A stretch of 64,000 bases of DNA from Blasia pusilla (taxonomy: Eukaryota; Marchantiophyta; Marchantiopsida; Blasiales). The position numbers and the translations under genes were made by a program. Within the stretch, counting starts at the first letter, position 1; the number at the start of each line of letters is the position of its first letter. Shown here piece after piece: positions 1-13,082 of this stretch. The stretch spans positions 38,936,001-39,000,000 of the forward strand of contig CM114273.1 of NCBI GenBank assembly GCA_050084515.1. The letters are read 5' to 3'. The notes under the pieces were generated by a model. It did not search any database and was not told where the DNA came from. It saw only the letters and a program-made list of their open reading frames with translations.

Positions 1-2471
1 GAGCCTCGTAATTAGAGTCTCCGCGACAATCGCCAAAGTGCTTGAAAGTTGAATCCGGGCTCCTTTCCCTGTTGGCTTTGCGAGATAGAAAGATCTATCT
101 AAATGCGCGTAAGATGGATTTCGTCCCTAGTTCGTTTGAACGTCAACTCATCATCTCCGTCATTCCACGTTTGATGGCGCTCACACCAAGTACCGAACGA
201 CACGTTTCTCAGGGGATCGAGTGTATTGCAGGATCGAAACGCAGATTATGCGAACACACATGTTCCCAATCACTGTTAGTACGCGCATGAATGCGCTGAT
301 AACCTCGTCCATGTTGAGCGAGTACGCGCAAATCGCTCGTACATGATTGCAGAGAAGCAATGGAGCAGGCCTGTCACCTGCAGCGGGAAATCGAAAAATG
401 AAGGTGCAATTAAGAGATTTGATCGGTCGTCGATGGCACCATTCGTCCGTCGCAGTCTGTGGGTACCGTGGTGAAGACGACTACCACCGGTAGTGCATAT
501 GCGTCCTCGTCCTTGTCATGCAGAGGGCACGGGCTCGTATCGCTCGTATCAACGAATGCCATGTCGGACAGGACGCGTAGTTCGTATCAGCGTTTGCGCT
601 GCGGGCGGCCCGGAAATGTCCGTCCGCGAATGTCGCGCAAACACGCTTTCCGCTTTTGACCGGAGCAGTCGGTTGTTAATCACCTTTGTGGCTACCGTTG
701 GACACATCGCAGGATTCGCACAGTAATAATAATAATGCACCAAGCTCCGCACTGTCAGCTTGGGTCCTTGGGAGTTAGGACCGCTAAAAAGATGCGAATC
801 ACTTATTGGAGTGCAAACAGTTTATGCGCCCGTTTACTGTCAGAATTTCAAATTTAGTACATGGAATGTTGCAGTGTTCACAGGAAACTTACGGGTAAAG
901 AGTAGAACTGTAGAATTTGAGAAAACTTACCCGACTCTCCTGTCTTCTTGAATCCTGATCAGATGAGAATAATAATTCGCAATTCTTGCGTTGGCATCCC
1001 ACTGGAAGATAGAGTCTGGGACTTGTCAGCCAAGGAGATAAATGGTGAACGACCAACCTGCAACTTGAAATGTGGCGACGACCACTAGAACGTCCTCGGA
1101 TTGACTGACCGCGGGCACAAACCATTGTGCTGAATTCTGTGTCGGTTGCTAATGACTGCACCTACGTTGACGCGAGCGGTACTTTTCTTGCATTGTTGGT
1201 CACAGGGCGAATATTTTGTCGATATTTCTGCAGAGGAGCTAATGCAGGTTTCCGCTCCCGAGACCATACGCAGAATCTCCTCCTCCTCCTCCATTTCCGT
1301 GCAGCAGCTGCAATTTCCTCCCACTATCTATTCGTCACCAACATTTCTAGAACATCGCCATCTGAGGAAAAAACAGTCGTAATCGGCGAATATTTTCCTC
1401 TTACTCCACTTTCATTTCATCCTACTGCTACCAGTCGACCACAGCGTGCCGCCGATCTCCGCTTCCCCAATTCTCTCGCACCGACACGAAATCTCCCGCT
1501 TCTCGCGTCTTCCGCCGGATCGTGGAAGTGTCTCGAGTCCATGCTAATCGTAGATGATAGAATTATCGTGCCAGGCCTGGCGCCATCTTATGCTCCGGAA
1601 AGCGGGGGTAGCCAGGTTTGCCGGTCTAGGTCCCTAGGATTGAGTAGTGCCCGGTGACCTACCCTAACCGACCGGCTACAGAACGCGGCCGGATAGATCG
1701 CATCCTAGTCAACCGCCCTCGCCGGGCGACCGAAGACGGGGTGGAGTTTCATCCATCCATGGTGCGCGCATCTGAACATGTCCCATGGCCGAGGTTCACG
1801 TGGCAGTTGGTGTCCTGTAGTCTCCGTTCCGTCAGTCTCTAAAACGTACGCGTGTGGTCCGTCACGCTCTTGCAGGAGAGCCTCGTTCCTTGCCCTTCCT
1901 TTCGCCGACGGCTTGCTCGGGACGATACTTTCTTCAGACAGTCCCGATTGACGACAGAGAAGGGACTTGTACTAGTGAAAGGCAGAGAGTCTTGAGCAGC
2001 AGATAGTTCTAGCGAGGATGTTCGTTGTCTAGCTACTTTTTTTTTTTCTTCTTCTTCTTTTTTTTGTTGTTATTCGCCTTGTTGATTGACGAGGGGTAGC
2101 TCCGAAGAGATCCGACGAACAAAAGGAGATAGCACGACATGTGCAGGGAATGGTAGATGCATTCGCCCCGCCCGGCAATCACAAGGATTCCGTCATGGCT
2201 GTGCCGCGCAATGGCCGTCTTTACGCGCTCACCAGCCTTCAGATCGGGTAATTTGAGTTCTCCTTTCCTTTCGTTGTTTCTGGATGTTGAGTGCTGCGAA
2301 TTTTGTTCACAATTTTGGCATACCCTCGTCAGTTAGATGCGACAGTTTTAAGTCCGTGTGTCTACGAGATGGCGTCATTGTCCCAGAGCTTCGTGCCTGA
2401 GCGTGGTCCTCAGAGAAAAAGGGAATGAAGGAATGAAGTGATTTATTATTCACGGGGGACCCAAAATATGA

Positions 2472-2524
<53 letters not shown>

Positions 2525-3599
2525 GATATCCAATGGAATATTAAGAGGGTTCGATGGCAGGAGCCGATGTGGAGAACATAATAGTTCACATATTGCGTGC
2601 GGTTGGCCTCCCTTTTTCCTTCAGTTCGTTTTGGTAGATAATGGAAACAAGGAGCTCTGATAGGGTTGAGAATAGGAGTTGCGACATTCCGCTGAGATTC
2701 GAGAGGATCCGGTGGAATTGTGAATATTAGTCGCAGAGTTTCCAGCGGAAGGGCAGAACAGTCCACTAACCAATAAGAATTCTGCACGCGAATTGAAGCA
2801 TTTTGCAACCTTCTCATGACTTAGCGTAACAATTATCATGTCCTCGAAGTTGTGTAAATACTTTCGATGGATGTCATTTCATTAGGCCACACAGCCGCAG
2901 ATCTTTTATCCCTATTTCTGGCATGCATGTTGTAGTTTACTAGAGACGCTCTTCCATCGTCTCTTGGCAAAGAGATTGACGACCTTTCTTGTTTTCTGGA
3001 TGGAGGGTGGGAGACATGTCAGCGATAACTATAAATCGGTTCCCTTGCATCTGTTCCAGACACTTCCTCAGGCGCTAGAAATAATGTGAGGTTTTAACAG
3101 ACCATGGAAATCGGGAATTGCGTAGTAGTAGTTCAGTTTGGTAACCGCCACCTGAACGCACCTGTTTGCCCCTGAAAGTGCAAAGTTTATAAGCGCTCGT
3201 TCAGGAGTATATTTAGTCGGCGACTCTTCCTCATCCGATAGCCCTAGATTCAATTTCCAGAAAAGAGAGAGAATTTAGAAGTAGATTTCTAATCCACGGG
3301 AAGCCTACAGGCCTATGGGACCTGTTCCACATGTGTGCCAGTGACATGGCATCCGACGGGCACCTTCATCCAGATTTCAAACATTTCTGTTGTGGGTTCT
3401 CACGGAGGAGAGGGAGAGAGAGACTGTACTCATTAAGTAGTGCCTGTTGTAGCCCTGCGACCATGGACCCCGTTGGATGGTGAGAGAGAGAGAGACAGCC
3501 ACTCAGAACTAGTGAAATACCTCCGGACATTCATACCCTGATCAGTTACGAGCCAACCTTCATTTGAGTTTCGCTGGATGACAGAAGTATTCAGTATTG
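1..3599. other. Intergenic region, no gene recognised
   Basis: No reading frame here resembles a known family, and the longer open frames (for example 1127-1657) lack codon structure or motifs that I trust. The first 2 kb is relatively GC-rich and CpG-containing, and could be promoter or 5' leader sequence of a gene to either side. Pyrimidine-rich sequence lies near 2035-2068 and a long GA microsatellite near 2469-2521. Short GA runs recur at about 3410-3422 and 3482-3494, close to the start of the next gene, where GA-rich leaders are common in plants. Confidence 0.5.
2469..2521. repeat. (GA)n microsatellite
   Basis: An almost uninterrupted run of GA dinucleotides about 50 bases long. Apparent serine-leucine open frames across it are a product of the repeat, not coding. 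Confidence 0.95.
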
Positions 3600-6500
3600 A
3601 TGGTTGGGTTCTCTATAGAACTTATGAAAGAACGGTTTGCTTGGATCTGCGGAATTTCAGAGAGCAATGTGGAGAAACTAACAGCAGATTATCACAGGGA
3701 CATTCAATCGTACGTGTCTAGACTTTTCCTGTTAGTGGCCTATGAAGGCCTGAAGCTGGTGTTTCTTGTTGATAACCGCCCTTGGACAGTGAACACTCGA
3801 CCTTCCAGGCCTGCAGAGCTATGGCAACTCATGGTCACCAAGGTTAGTCTCATACAAGTATTATTTTTATTTAAGTTCTGAAGCTTCATTCTTGTTTGCA
3901 CATTATTCACAAACAAAGACCATGAACCTCTCGTACTAAACCGTGTTCTGGTCATTCCCAGTCAAGGGGTTCACCGTTTGCAAACCGGTTGCGCCCTTTT
4001 TCCAAGGGAGAACATGAAGGGCATGCCATGAATTCTGGTCAACAGAGGCTCCTCAAGAGGGAGGGAAGCCATACGAGATTGGGAGCTGAAAAAGAGAAAG
4101 AGGATGGGTGGCTTTCATTATTAGTTGCTCTCCAGCAGAGTTTGAAGGAGCGAGCTCAACTGAAGAAACCATCGCATGGTCTCTATGGCTGCGTTGCATT
4201 TGAAGTAGCCTGGGCTGATGTGCGGGGCATAAACTATACAAATGAACTCCAGGTAATTGTTCTTGTTTACTTTTACTTGTACCTGTTGTATGTATGGAAC
4301 CTACTCTATTCCGATTTAGTCCAAATGTAGCAAACTATTTCTTGTCTTAGATTTTGAAGTTAGCCTGAGGGGAGAAAAATGACATCTGAGTATTGTCCGT
4401 CTACAAGAACTTCTCTAGGTTGCTGTAATGGGTGATGAGATGAAGTCAGTATAAATATAGGAGAAAATCTGAGCTATTTCAACAATAGTTCTAAACTGAA
4501 AGTAATTGCTCTGTACTGAAAACAGACAGATACATGTGTGGGACTTGAGGTGAGGGTTATGGTCAAGCGGGAGTTTGACAGCCTCGAACAGGCACAAGCG
4601 TGCTATGCCACCATATTGTCTGGCTCAGCAGATTTGGGGCCCAACCTTAGTGTAGCCAAAATACCTAGTGGAAGAACGGGCAGCACCTTTGTAAGATATA
4701 CTGCGCAGGACCAGAATTTAAGAGGACTGGTACTGGACGGAGCACGGGGAGCAAATAGGGAGAGAAGTTTACATGCATCAAACATACATCTGGGTGCCAC
4801 AAAAATGGAGGATTCTGCTGTGGGAGCTATTCGATCGTCTGGAGCAGTTGACAAGCAAGTCAAGAAAAGACAATTAGATGAAACTATTTGGCCCTGTGAG
4901 AGTCGCCCTTCCAACCACACGGGCGGAGAATGTGGAAGGGCCTACTACAATTCACTGAATCCGAGATTCGGGAGCGGGTTGGACCCAGATAATGCCGGTG
5001 GTGGTTTGCATTCTGATTATTTTACTCCCCCTTCCTCTCCCTACAGTGGGCAAGCTTTTCAAAATCATTTCAAATCTTTTAGCTCTCATCAGTACAAAGA
5101 TCCCAAAAAGTCACGCGTCTGGCCTATTGATCATTGTGAAGGAAATGATCGTAACTCCCAGGAAACTAGTGAAAGCATATCGCACAAAATGGCGCAGGCT
5201 GGTGGAAGAGTGTCTATTGCATCAGTGGGCAATCTAGGTGGGGAGAATTCAAAGGCCTTCTATGACAAAAGCAAATCTTCAGGCCTATCTCACGGTAGTT
5301 TAGACAGGGGCAGGCCCTTAGGATACTGTGCTAGGTGTAGAGTCTCAGGGGTAGGGACACAAGTCCATGAAACCCAAGAATGCCTTAAATGTAGTGGAAG
5401 TGCAGAGGTTAGGCAAGAGCGTGTGTACGTTGATCCAGATAGATTAATTGCTCCAGCAGAGACATACCGAGACACCCTAATTATGTTCAGATTTTCTGAG
5501 CCGATGCTTCCTCTTGAATTGAAGAGAATCATAACTGCAGATCAACGGTTGTTGAAAATGTTGGAGTCAGGCCTTCCCTCATGGGTTCTCTTTCTGCAGT
5601 CTTACCCAATTTTTTCCCACCTTTATCGGCCTTGGATGCGTCCTCTATGTGGGACCATTTACTACTTAATCTCAATAGTTACTGTCCTGATTGGGTTTTA
5701 TGATCTCTACAAAAATGTTCCTGTTCTGAAAGCCACTGCTGCCCACATCTGTGGCCCACTTTTTGAACGGATAGAAGAGTGGGGAATGGTGTCACGACTT
5801 AAGTATCTTGGGACAATGCTGTTCCTTCAAAACTGTGAGAAGGCGTTTGAGTGGACAATTGCTGTAATTCGTGCCTGTCGGCAGATATCAGCACTACTTA
5901 TGCGACCTGTTCTTCGACCCCTCATTTTGTTCGGAGAGACATTTATGCCAGTGTGGGAAGGAATATCAAGCGGGGTGCAAGCGTTGGTGCAGGTTACATC
6001 AGCAGCCTGGTCATCTGTTTTTGTCAGTGTCAGCAGCATGCTGACTATACTTATCTGGCCGGTTGTAATGCTCTTCAGCTTTATCTGGTCTTTTGGTGAG
6101 ATCCTTTTGTGAACTGTGCACTCTACTGCTTTTCAGTATTGACTTAAGTTGTCATGAAATTTTTTAGGACACCAAAATATGATTTGTCTTTAATGATCAA
6201 TGAAGAATGGGAAGGAAATGAAGTCTCCCAGCTGTGTGAACAATATTTCTAGGAGGAATACCTCATTCCTAACCACTTCTCTGTTGAGTAGTTCTTGCCA
6301 TAGATTAGTCAGTAAAGTGCTGGAACTCGTAGGTGGTATGTGCTAATGCAGTGATGAATGTGGCCTGGTTCACAGGTATGGCCGTATTGTTTCCTTTGTT
6401 CTCTGCTATATGGACAGTCTTAGTTCTTCCCATGCAATTGGTGAAGTTACTGACTAGTCTAGTTGCTGGACTATCTTCTGAAGTGATGGATGGCATCCGG

Positions 6501-8527
6501 AACATGTGGTATGCTTTTAACAATGGCATACAACTTATTATTGCGACCAGATCACCAACATTGCAATCGCTGAAGGTTGTGAAGTCTTCCACTCCAGGTC
6601 CATCCATGTGGAGAACTTTATGGAATGACATATTTTCTAAGGTAAATGCTGCTTCATGAGCGATATTTGTAGCATGGATAGAGAAACTTAAACTGCTAAA
6701 ATTAGAAATGGCCTCCACGATGTCCTCTCACAATGAATTGGAAGTAGTGAAGGCTCAAGATGTGTTGTTCACGAGCCTTGAGTAGAGGTCCCAAGATTTT
6801 AATCATTATTAGTGGAAAAGGATCTGACAGTAACGGGAATTCTGGTACTGAATGCTGCCAAGGATTGTGAGTTAAATCTCTCTATGCTAGAGTACAAAAG
6901 TGGAATGCTGGTCATGTGTATATCCAAGAGATGTGCACATTCTTTAGAGAAGTCGGAATCTACTTGAGGCCCACACACTGTGCAGGCTAGCTTTCCACCC
7001 CTAAGTTGATCGTTTTGGTAGAGCATCCAGTTTTAGAATATCTACCAGGTTATGTTCTCTATAAGTGTCACATTCCTTCTAGTTGGTGCGCATGTTCATT
7101 TGGCTCTTGTGTTCTTTTGCATGTAATGAGGTCTAAAGGATGTATGGTGTTTGGGCTACAACCTGTTAGAGTCTAAGAAGCTTCTCCTTATGTCAACTGC
7201 TTTGGCAGGTCTTCCATGCAGTGGGCAGTATCGTGAAAGGTCTGCTTGCTTTCTTCACGGCCTGCAATCGACATCGCCTTAGGTAAATGTTCTCTCTTCT
7301 GTGCTTCCTATTTGTCTGTATGTTTGTACTTGATTAACAGGGAGGGGATGTTATACTGATCACAATTGGCTGTTATGATAATTGCAGTATATACAACCAT
7401 CTTGTGGAATTTCTCGTCCGAGTCAGTCATGTGCTGAAGTCCGGCCAGTATGTGGCTTCAACAGCATGTCGGCAATTTTTTTCTCTGCCGGACCCAAGTG
7501 AATCGGATGCAGAAGTATCAGTGGAGGAGGTACTGCCCTACACTAGATGAGCATTCTGTCTATCAAAATGATGTTCTGGCTACCGAAGCTAGATAAGCTG
7601 CTAGTTAGTAATGGTCTTTGAGAGCAAGTTGGAAGGCCACAAAATCACTTGTCTAAGGCTGTCCAGAGGCACTGGCCATAGACACAAGAGGAATTCTCTT
7701 AGCAACTGCAATGGTGCTGTTAAGTAGCTCAAAAGTGACTCCATGGTGCAAATAACTGATACTTTTTGAAGAATGATTTGCGATTACAAGTTACCTCAAC
7801 AAATGAAACTGTTGAGATCTTGGAGGTTGCAAGTGTTTCAGCACTTCAACTGTATGTAGACACCATTTTTCATTGCTTGACGAGCAGTTTGTACAGGACC
7901 TGAGTAATTATTCAGTGGCATGGCCACCCCGGTTACTAGAGTGCCAACTACATGTTCTCCAGTTGCAAAGAATAGAAACTGTGAACATAATTAGCAAAGC
8001 ATAATCAGCCTTCTAGTGTTGACACTTTATTTAACGTTGTGAAGTAGAACTTGAAAAAGTTAAAAGACATAATCAAGAAAGGTATTTGAGTTTCTCTGTT
8101 TCTGGGGATTTCTAAGCTGATGTTAAGTGTATCTCCGGGCTGTTGGGCTGGTCTTCAGGTGGAGCCTGAGTTGGAGATGGAAGAAACGCTACAGTTTCCA
8201 AGGTACAGATTTCATATGCTATTGCTGGTTTGTGTATTGCATATGGAGCTGTCTACCTTGGAGCCTAGATTTAGTTGTGTTTGTGAGCCCCAGTTTACTG
8301 CAAGAATTGTTGTCTGCTTGTTGACCCTGTCAAAGAACTCCGAAGGTCGGATGAGAAACATGTATCACCTATCTCTTGTTATATCTGACACTAGCTTTCT
8401 GTGCAGTGAGCTTCCTGGTTTGAGGCTTCGACTGAAAGGCGAAAATATCCGGGGTCCTATGTTGTTGATACAAGGACAGCCCTCCACTGCACCTGTTCTA
8501 AAGCGGAATTCATGTCACTTATCTTGA
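3600..8527 (+). CDS. Plant-type multi-pass membrane protein of unknown function
   Basis: Hand-built model: exons 3600-3842, 3962-4252, 4526-6095, 6376-6641, 7209-7282, 7388-7529, 8159-8202 and 8407-8527. All have GT/AG borders and consistent phase, giving 916 residues. The start is the first ATG before the segment that reads ELMKERFAWICGISESNVEKL. The N-terminal third looks soluble. A middle serine-rich stretch of about 200 residues looks disordered. Two CxxC pairs (CARC and CLKC, about 20 residues apart, near 5329-5397) could form a small zinc-binding ribbon. After these come several hydrophobic segments in the second half of exon 3 and in exon 4, so I infer an integral membrane protein. If the intron after 7529 is retained, the protein ends at a TGA at 7548-7550, giving 868 residues. 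I do not recognise the family firmly; it feels like a conserved plant protein. The function is unknown. Confidence 0.75.
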
Positions 8528-8639
8528 GAGAGGCGCTATCAGAAGTGCCAAACTCACCAGAGTCTACCTTGAGCTTGTAAAATAGTGCATATCTGACTAG
8601 TCTGTCTTAAAGCCTTCTTCAAACCATTAAATATCCAAT

Positions 8640-8940
8640 CGGCCGATCAGTTATCACTGCCCCGTGGATGCTCTTACCCGTGTACACTAAGGAGACGTAG
8701 GATATTCTGTAGCGTGCCACCCAGCCTTCGCCACCCCATAGGTGAAGTACACATAGACGAGAAGCTCGTGGCTGTGATGATGTTTATGTTTTAGAAGTCA
8801 TCTCTTGCCGAGTATATAAGCAGAGGGTAGTTGCCCTCTTCAAGGTCAACGCCCATTGTATTTGATAAATTCAATTGTCAGTCCTAATAAAATTCATCCC
8901 CCTCTTATGGGAATACTTGAAGATCGTTTTCGAGTGTGTC
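8640..8940 (+). repeat. Possible LTR or promoter-like remnant
   Basis: A short block holds a TATA-like box (gagtatataagcagagg, about 8810-8826) followed 65-80 bases later by an AATAAA-type signal (taataaaat, about 8885). That compact promoter-plus-poly(A) arrangement is typical of retrotransposon LTRs. No second copy, coding region or clear target duplication was seen, so it may equally be a non-LTR sequence. Confidence 0.2.
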
Positions 8941-10312
8941 TGAACCACCCCTCCTTCCACGGTTTTCGTCGTTTCAACTGTAGCTCTTTTTATGATCTTA
9001 AAGTGGTGCATGTGTAATGTGGCTGCCAAATAGGTCTGCGACCTTCAAACTTGTAACGTCATTGGGGATGTATGTGACTGGAACTATCCGAATTGGGTTC
9101 TCGTGACTACTCGTTACGCAACAGTCAGTGGAGAGGAAAGCGTGAATAGCTTTCTCATGAACTGACAATTACCTGGAGTACAATCGATAGATAGATCTTC
9201 CTGTACAGGATTGTTTGTTGAGTACAGCGATAGCAGACTATTCTGGAAGCGTCCGGAAAACTAGTGCGCTGGTCCGAAGTTTTTGGGTCATTTCATATCG
9301 ACCTACGCCGTTTCCTTCAGGGCTTTGATCTAGTCCATTTCCTCAAAATTTACAGAATACACGTCAGGGGAACCACCTAGTAGAGATGAAACTATGCAAT
9401 AGTATGGACACAGACTTTGTTCCTGAAAGATAGAAAGAAACAAATTTGCAGGCAGAAAGGCCAGCCTTGGTATCAAGTCCCGGTCATAATTTTCCTCAGC
9501 CGGAGCCGGTTTCTCTAGTGCAATGCACGGGATGAGAGATCTCATGAGGACAAGCGCACAGCGCAGATTGTATCCTGGAGCACAGTTCAAACCGTCGTGC
9601 GTCGAGTCACCTTGTTTGGTAAAGGTTTCGAAAGACCAGCTTACCCGGGAACGCCCTCCCGAGGCAGGAAGAAAGAACTGAAGAATATAGACGCAGAATA
9701 TCGAGAAGACTCTCCTTTTCTCCTCGTATGTCTATTGGCCTCAAAGTACCCCTCGTAATTTGACCTCGTGAACTTGCGCACCAACTGGTTAAATATAAAG
9801 CAGCAATCCCTATAGATCATTCTCGTCAATTGAACTCTCCGTCTCGCCTAAACGCGCATTTGCATCTGAGGTACCCGGAGAAGCTGAGGCCAGACGCAAG
9901 CTTCTTGGCAGGGACAAGTGATGGAGGTCACGACGCTATGAGCATTTGGCTTCTTCAAATATCCAAACGTGAAGCGCTGTCTTCGAACGAATTCAAGATG
10001 CGCTGTGCGTAATAGTTGACCCAATCTCTGTACCGCCGCCGAAGAATTCAAGAAAGGAGGAATGTAGAATTCAAGAAAGGAGAGGAGGTTATCTGGAAGG
10101 CAGAAATCACGTTCGGCTGTGCGGTCCAGTGCTATCTGCGAAACCGACCCAATCGTGGTACTACTGGCGGCGGACTCCATGAAGAACGGGTGCGAGGAGA
10201 TCAAGAGGAAGGTAGATGAGACTCTGAGATAGGAGAAGCGGATCGATCGTGGTCTCAGCGCTGGTGGAATCGAGGAAAGATTCAAGTGAGGAGGTAGAAA
10301 GGAGGGCATAAA
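8941..10312. other. Spacer upstream of CYP23, no gene recognised
   Basis: No convincing gene. The long minus-strand open frame at 9848-10489 overlaps the CYP23 leader and first exon antisense and has no recognisable domain. GA-rich direct repeats (an aattcaagaaagga-type unit occurs twice near 10046-10082) and purine-rich sequence precede the CYP23 start codon and probably belong to its promoter or 5' leader. Confidence 0.4.
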
Positions 10313-12979
10313 ATGGGTGAGACGCACGAGCGGTGGCCGGTGATGGCGATGGCGATCTTTCCTAGAACTGCTCTTCTTCTGGTGTTGCTCTCGATATCCG
10401 TGGGCTGGCAAGTCTCGGCTTCCGATGAACCTAGATTGGGATCCATTCGCGTCGTGTTCCAGGTACTTTGGGGCCACTTTCTCTTCCACACATAACTTTT
10501 TGCTGAAGCTTATTAGGGCGGTATAACGTACGCATTTTTGCTCGTAGGGAGAGGAGTGGGGGCAGCTCCTACTACTATGTTCGACATCCTTTCTCTTCTG
10601 AGGTTGAATGATTTGCCTGCTTCCGACGCGGAACGCACGATGCCGCCAAGGAGGTGATTGCGAAGGTGTCTAAAAAATAGGGAGCTCCTCGATGAGGATG
10701 CCGACGATTTAATCGAGTATGCGCTTTAAAGGTTGATGAGATTGGTTTCATTGTTGATTGCTCTGTTTGTCGCTCTGCAGCTGAAGTATGGTGATATCGA
10801 ATTCGGATTTTATCCAGAAGTAGCTCCAAAGACTGTCTCGCATATTCTGAAGCTTGTCAAACTCGGTGCCTACAATAGCAACCACTTCTTCCGGGTATTA
10901 TATCTTGACGACTGAAAGCTCACGTTTAGGATGTTTGACACTCTGTATTTGGCTGATGAGTTCCTATGATCTCCACGGACGAGGTGCATTTTCATTGTCA
11001 ATCAATTGATTGTGATCCATTGCTTCACATAACTCATCGTCAGTGGCTTGGATTCTCGTGTAGGTTGACAGAGGGTTTGTAGCACAAGTAGCAGATGTTG
11101 TCGGGGGAAGAGAAGCTCCTCTTAATGAAGAGCAGCGAGAAGAAGCAGTGAAGACCATTGTAGGGGAGTTTTCAGAGGTCAAACATGCCCGGGGAATCCT
11201 CTCCATGGGAAGGTATGGAGTTTGTGTATTGGTATGAGAAGACTCCTTACCTTCGAGAGTTCTGATAGGAAAGAAACACCATCCATAAACAGAGGGGCAA
11301 GGGACAAGCCCCTTCAGAACGTAGCAACGGGAGTTTTGAAGGGATAACATTTTCAGGATAAGGCAATAGATTGTACCACCATTGAGTTTGTCCATTGTCA
11401 CTCTAGTGGATTTTGGTGTTGTAGATACCCTATGGGATGGTACAATTTCAATCTGACTGGAATAACTGGGCCTTCTTGAGATGTGATGTCAGTAAGAATC
11501 ATTCTTATGGAACATTTATGCTCTCCACCTGCAGGTACAGTGATCCTGACAGCGCTGGGTCGTCATTCTCGATGCTTCTCAATGCTGCACCTCATCTTGA
11601 TGGCGAGGTAAGGCGTTGGACATTGCGAATGTCATCTGTTAAACAAATTTATGGATATGCACCAAGGTTAATGTATCCTAATCAGGCACGTTTATGAGTT
11701 TCTCACAATCTTCAAACATCTCTGAGGTTGAAGAATATATGATTACACCAAAATGACATCCTTGACCTTAACAAGGGAAAGTCAGTGTCTGACCTTTTCG
11801 CGGTCTCATTCTTGCAAACCTGTAGGTTACTCTGGTCTGGATAGACAGCATGATCCAAGAGCAGCTCAACGCGGGAATAATTATTTGGAAAGATTTTTGG
11901 CATTGGAGTTCCTACTTGTAATGGATCAGAAGTGAAAATATTTCTTGTGAGTTCACCTGACTCCTCTTTTGAGGTTTTGCAGTACGCGGTGTTTGGAAAG
12001 GTGACCAAAGGATATGATACTCTTGCAAAACTTGAAGAGCTGCCAACAAGAACCGAGGGTATCTTTGTCATGGTAAATAAAAATCCCTCAATGAAGGGTT
12101 ATTGATCAGATTCCAATGTCGTGAAATCTCCACAAAGTAAGAGCAAACTTCCCCTTAGAAGTGGCCTAGTGGGTGTTACTAGAGAAGTTATCCAAGTTCA
12201 GTAGCCTTGGATCCAGGCTACTGAACTTGGAGAACCTAGAGCTGCTTCTCCAATAACCCAGGTATCATAGTTTACAATGTGCAGATCTTAGCTGCAACCT
12301 GGAAGCTCGACAGTAACACTCTCACTGTCGAGAGAGTCTCCCTCATCTCATATACTGTTTCTTTGATTCACCTCATGCTGCATCCATCCCAGTCACTAGC
12401 ACACTTCAGAGAGGGCGTTTGGTCTATGCTTTTAGGGTTATGACAAGCACACTTTTGAGCAGGGTCTCATCGGTCTCTATGTTTTCTTTGCACAAAATAA
12501 TGCCATCAATTGGTTGATTGTTTATTCCTCGATGATCCATGTATTGGTGGGGTGGTAAGCCCAGCAACACACAAATAAGTTCTTTGAGGGAATTAAGAAT
12601 ACAAATCTTTGGCTGAATGAAGAAAATATTTCAGGAGTCGTATCAGTCCACATTCCACTTTGTGAGGATAAGTTTCACTAATAAGGATCTGGTTTTTCTC
12701 TGTTTATGAATGCAGCCTCTCGAACGGATAAACATTCTCTCGTCACACTATTACGGTGAGCACCTGTGAAGCACAGCACTTCTTCTCTTATTTTTCCCAG
12801 GCTTCAAAATGACAGGATGACCTTTGAAGCACCTCATGGGGCTCTTAACACTCCATATTCTCATAATGACAGATTTGGCTGAGAAGATTGGGGGCAGCAC
12901 CTGTGAAGACGAAGTACTTAACCTGAGAAGGCGGCTCATTCAAACTGCAGACTTGGTTGAAGCACAGGTGCATGTCTGA
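10313..12979 (+). CDS. CYP23: Peptidyl-prolyl cis-trans isomerase CYP23 (secretory-pathway cyclophilin)
   Basis: Seven exons: 10313-10462, 10781-10894, 11064-11212, 11535-11607, 11983-12072, 12716-12755 and 12873-12979. They give 240 residues with consistent phases. The N-terminus has a hydrophobic segment (TALLLVLLSISVGWQVSAS, about residues 19-37), a likely signal peptide. The cyclophilin fold follows: YGDIEFGFYPEVAPKT, HFFRVDRGFVAQVADV, ILSMGRY, FSMLL and YAVFGKVTKGYDTL. This is very close to what I recall of Arabidopsis CYP23. The arginine of the catalytic FxR segment is kept. The CypA tryptophan and histidine of the WLDGKH segment appear here as histidine and tyrosine (HLDGEY), so isomerase activity or cyclosporin binding may be altered. 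The C-terminal tail is uncertain. Splicing at 12967 to an acceptor at 13043 would instead end the protein at 13082. Confidence 0.93.
12192..12230. repeat. Near-perfect palindrome in CYP23 intron 5
   Basis: Fifteen-base arms (ccaagttcagtagcc and its exact complement) enclose a TGGATCCA core that is itself palindromic, with a single unpaired T. It could form a cruciform or RNA hairpin. It lies well away from the splice sites. Confidence 0.85.
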
Positions 12980-13082
12980 AGCTGGGGGAGGCAGGGATGA
13001 AAGGAGTGGGGCATGAAGTGCTGGAAGTCTTGTTTGGTTTCAGTGTTTCAACATCGTGGATCTTCTTGCTGTGATTGTTTGA

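Noticed and set aside
1127-1657. 176-residue plus-strand open frame.
   Set aside because: No recognisable motif, heavily overlapped by open frames in other phases; GC-rich sequence yields such frames by chance.
2446-2817. 123-residue minus-strand frame ending in a leucine/serine run.
   Set aside because: The run is the translation of the GA microsatellite; no coding evidence in the rest.
9848-10489. 213-residue minus-strand open frame.
   Set aside because: It is antisense to the CYP23 leader and first exon, shows no domain, and its composition follows the GA-rich plus strand.
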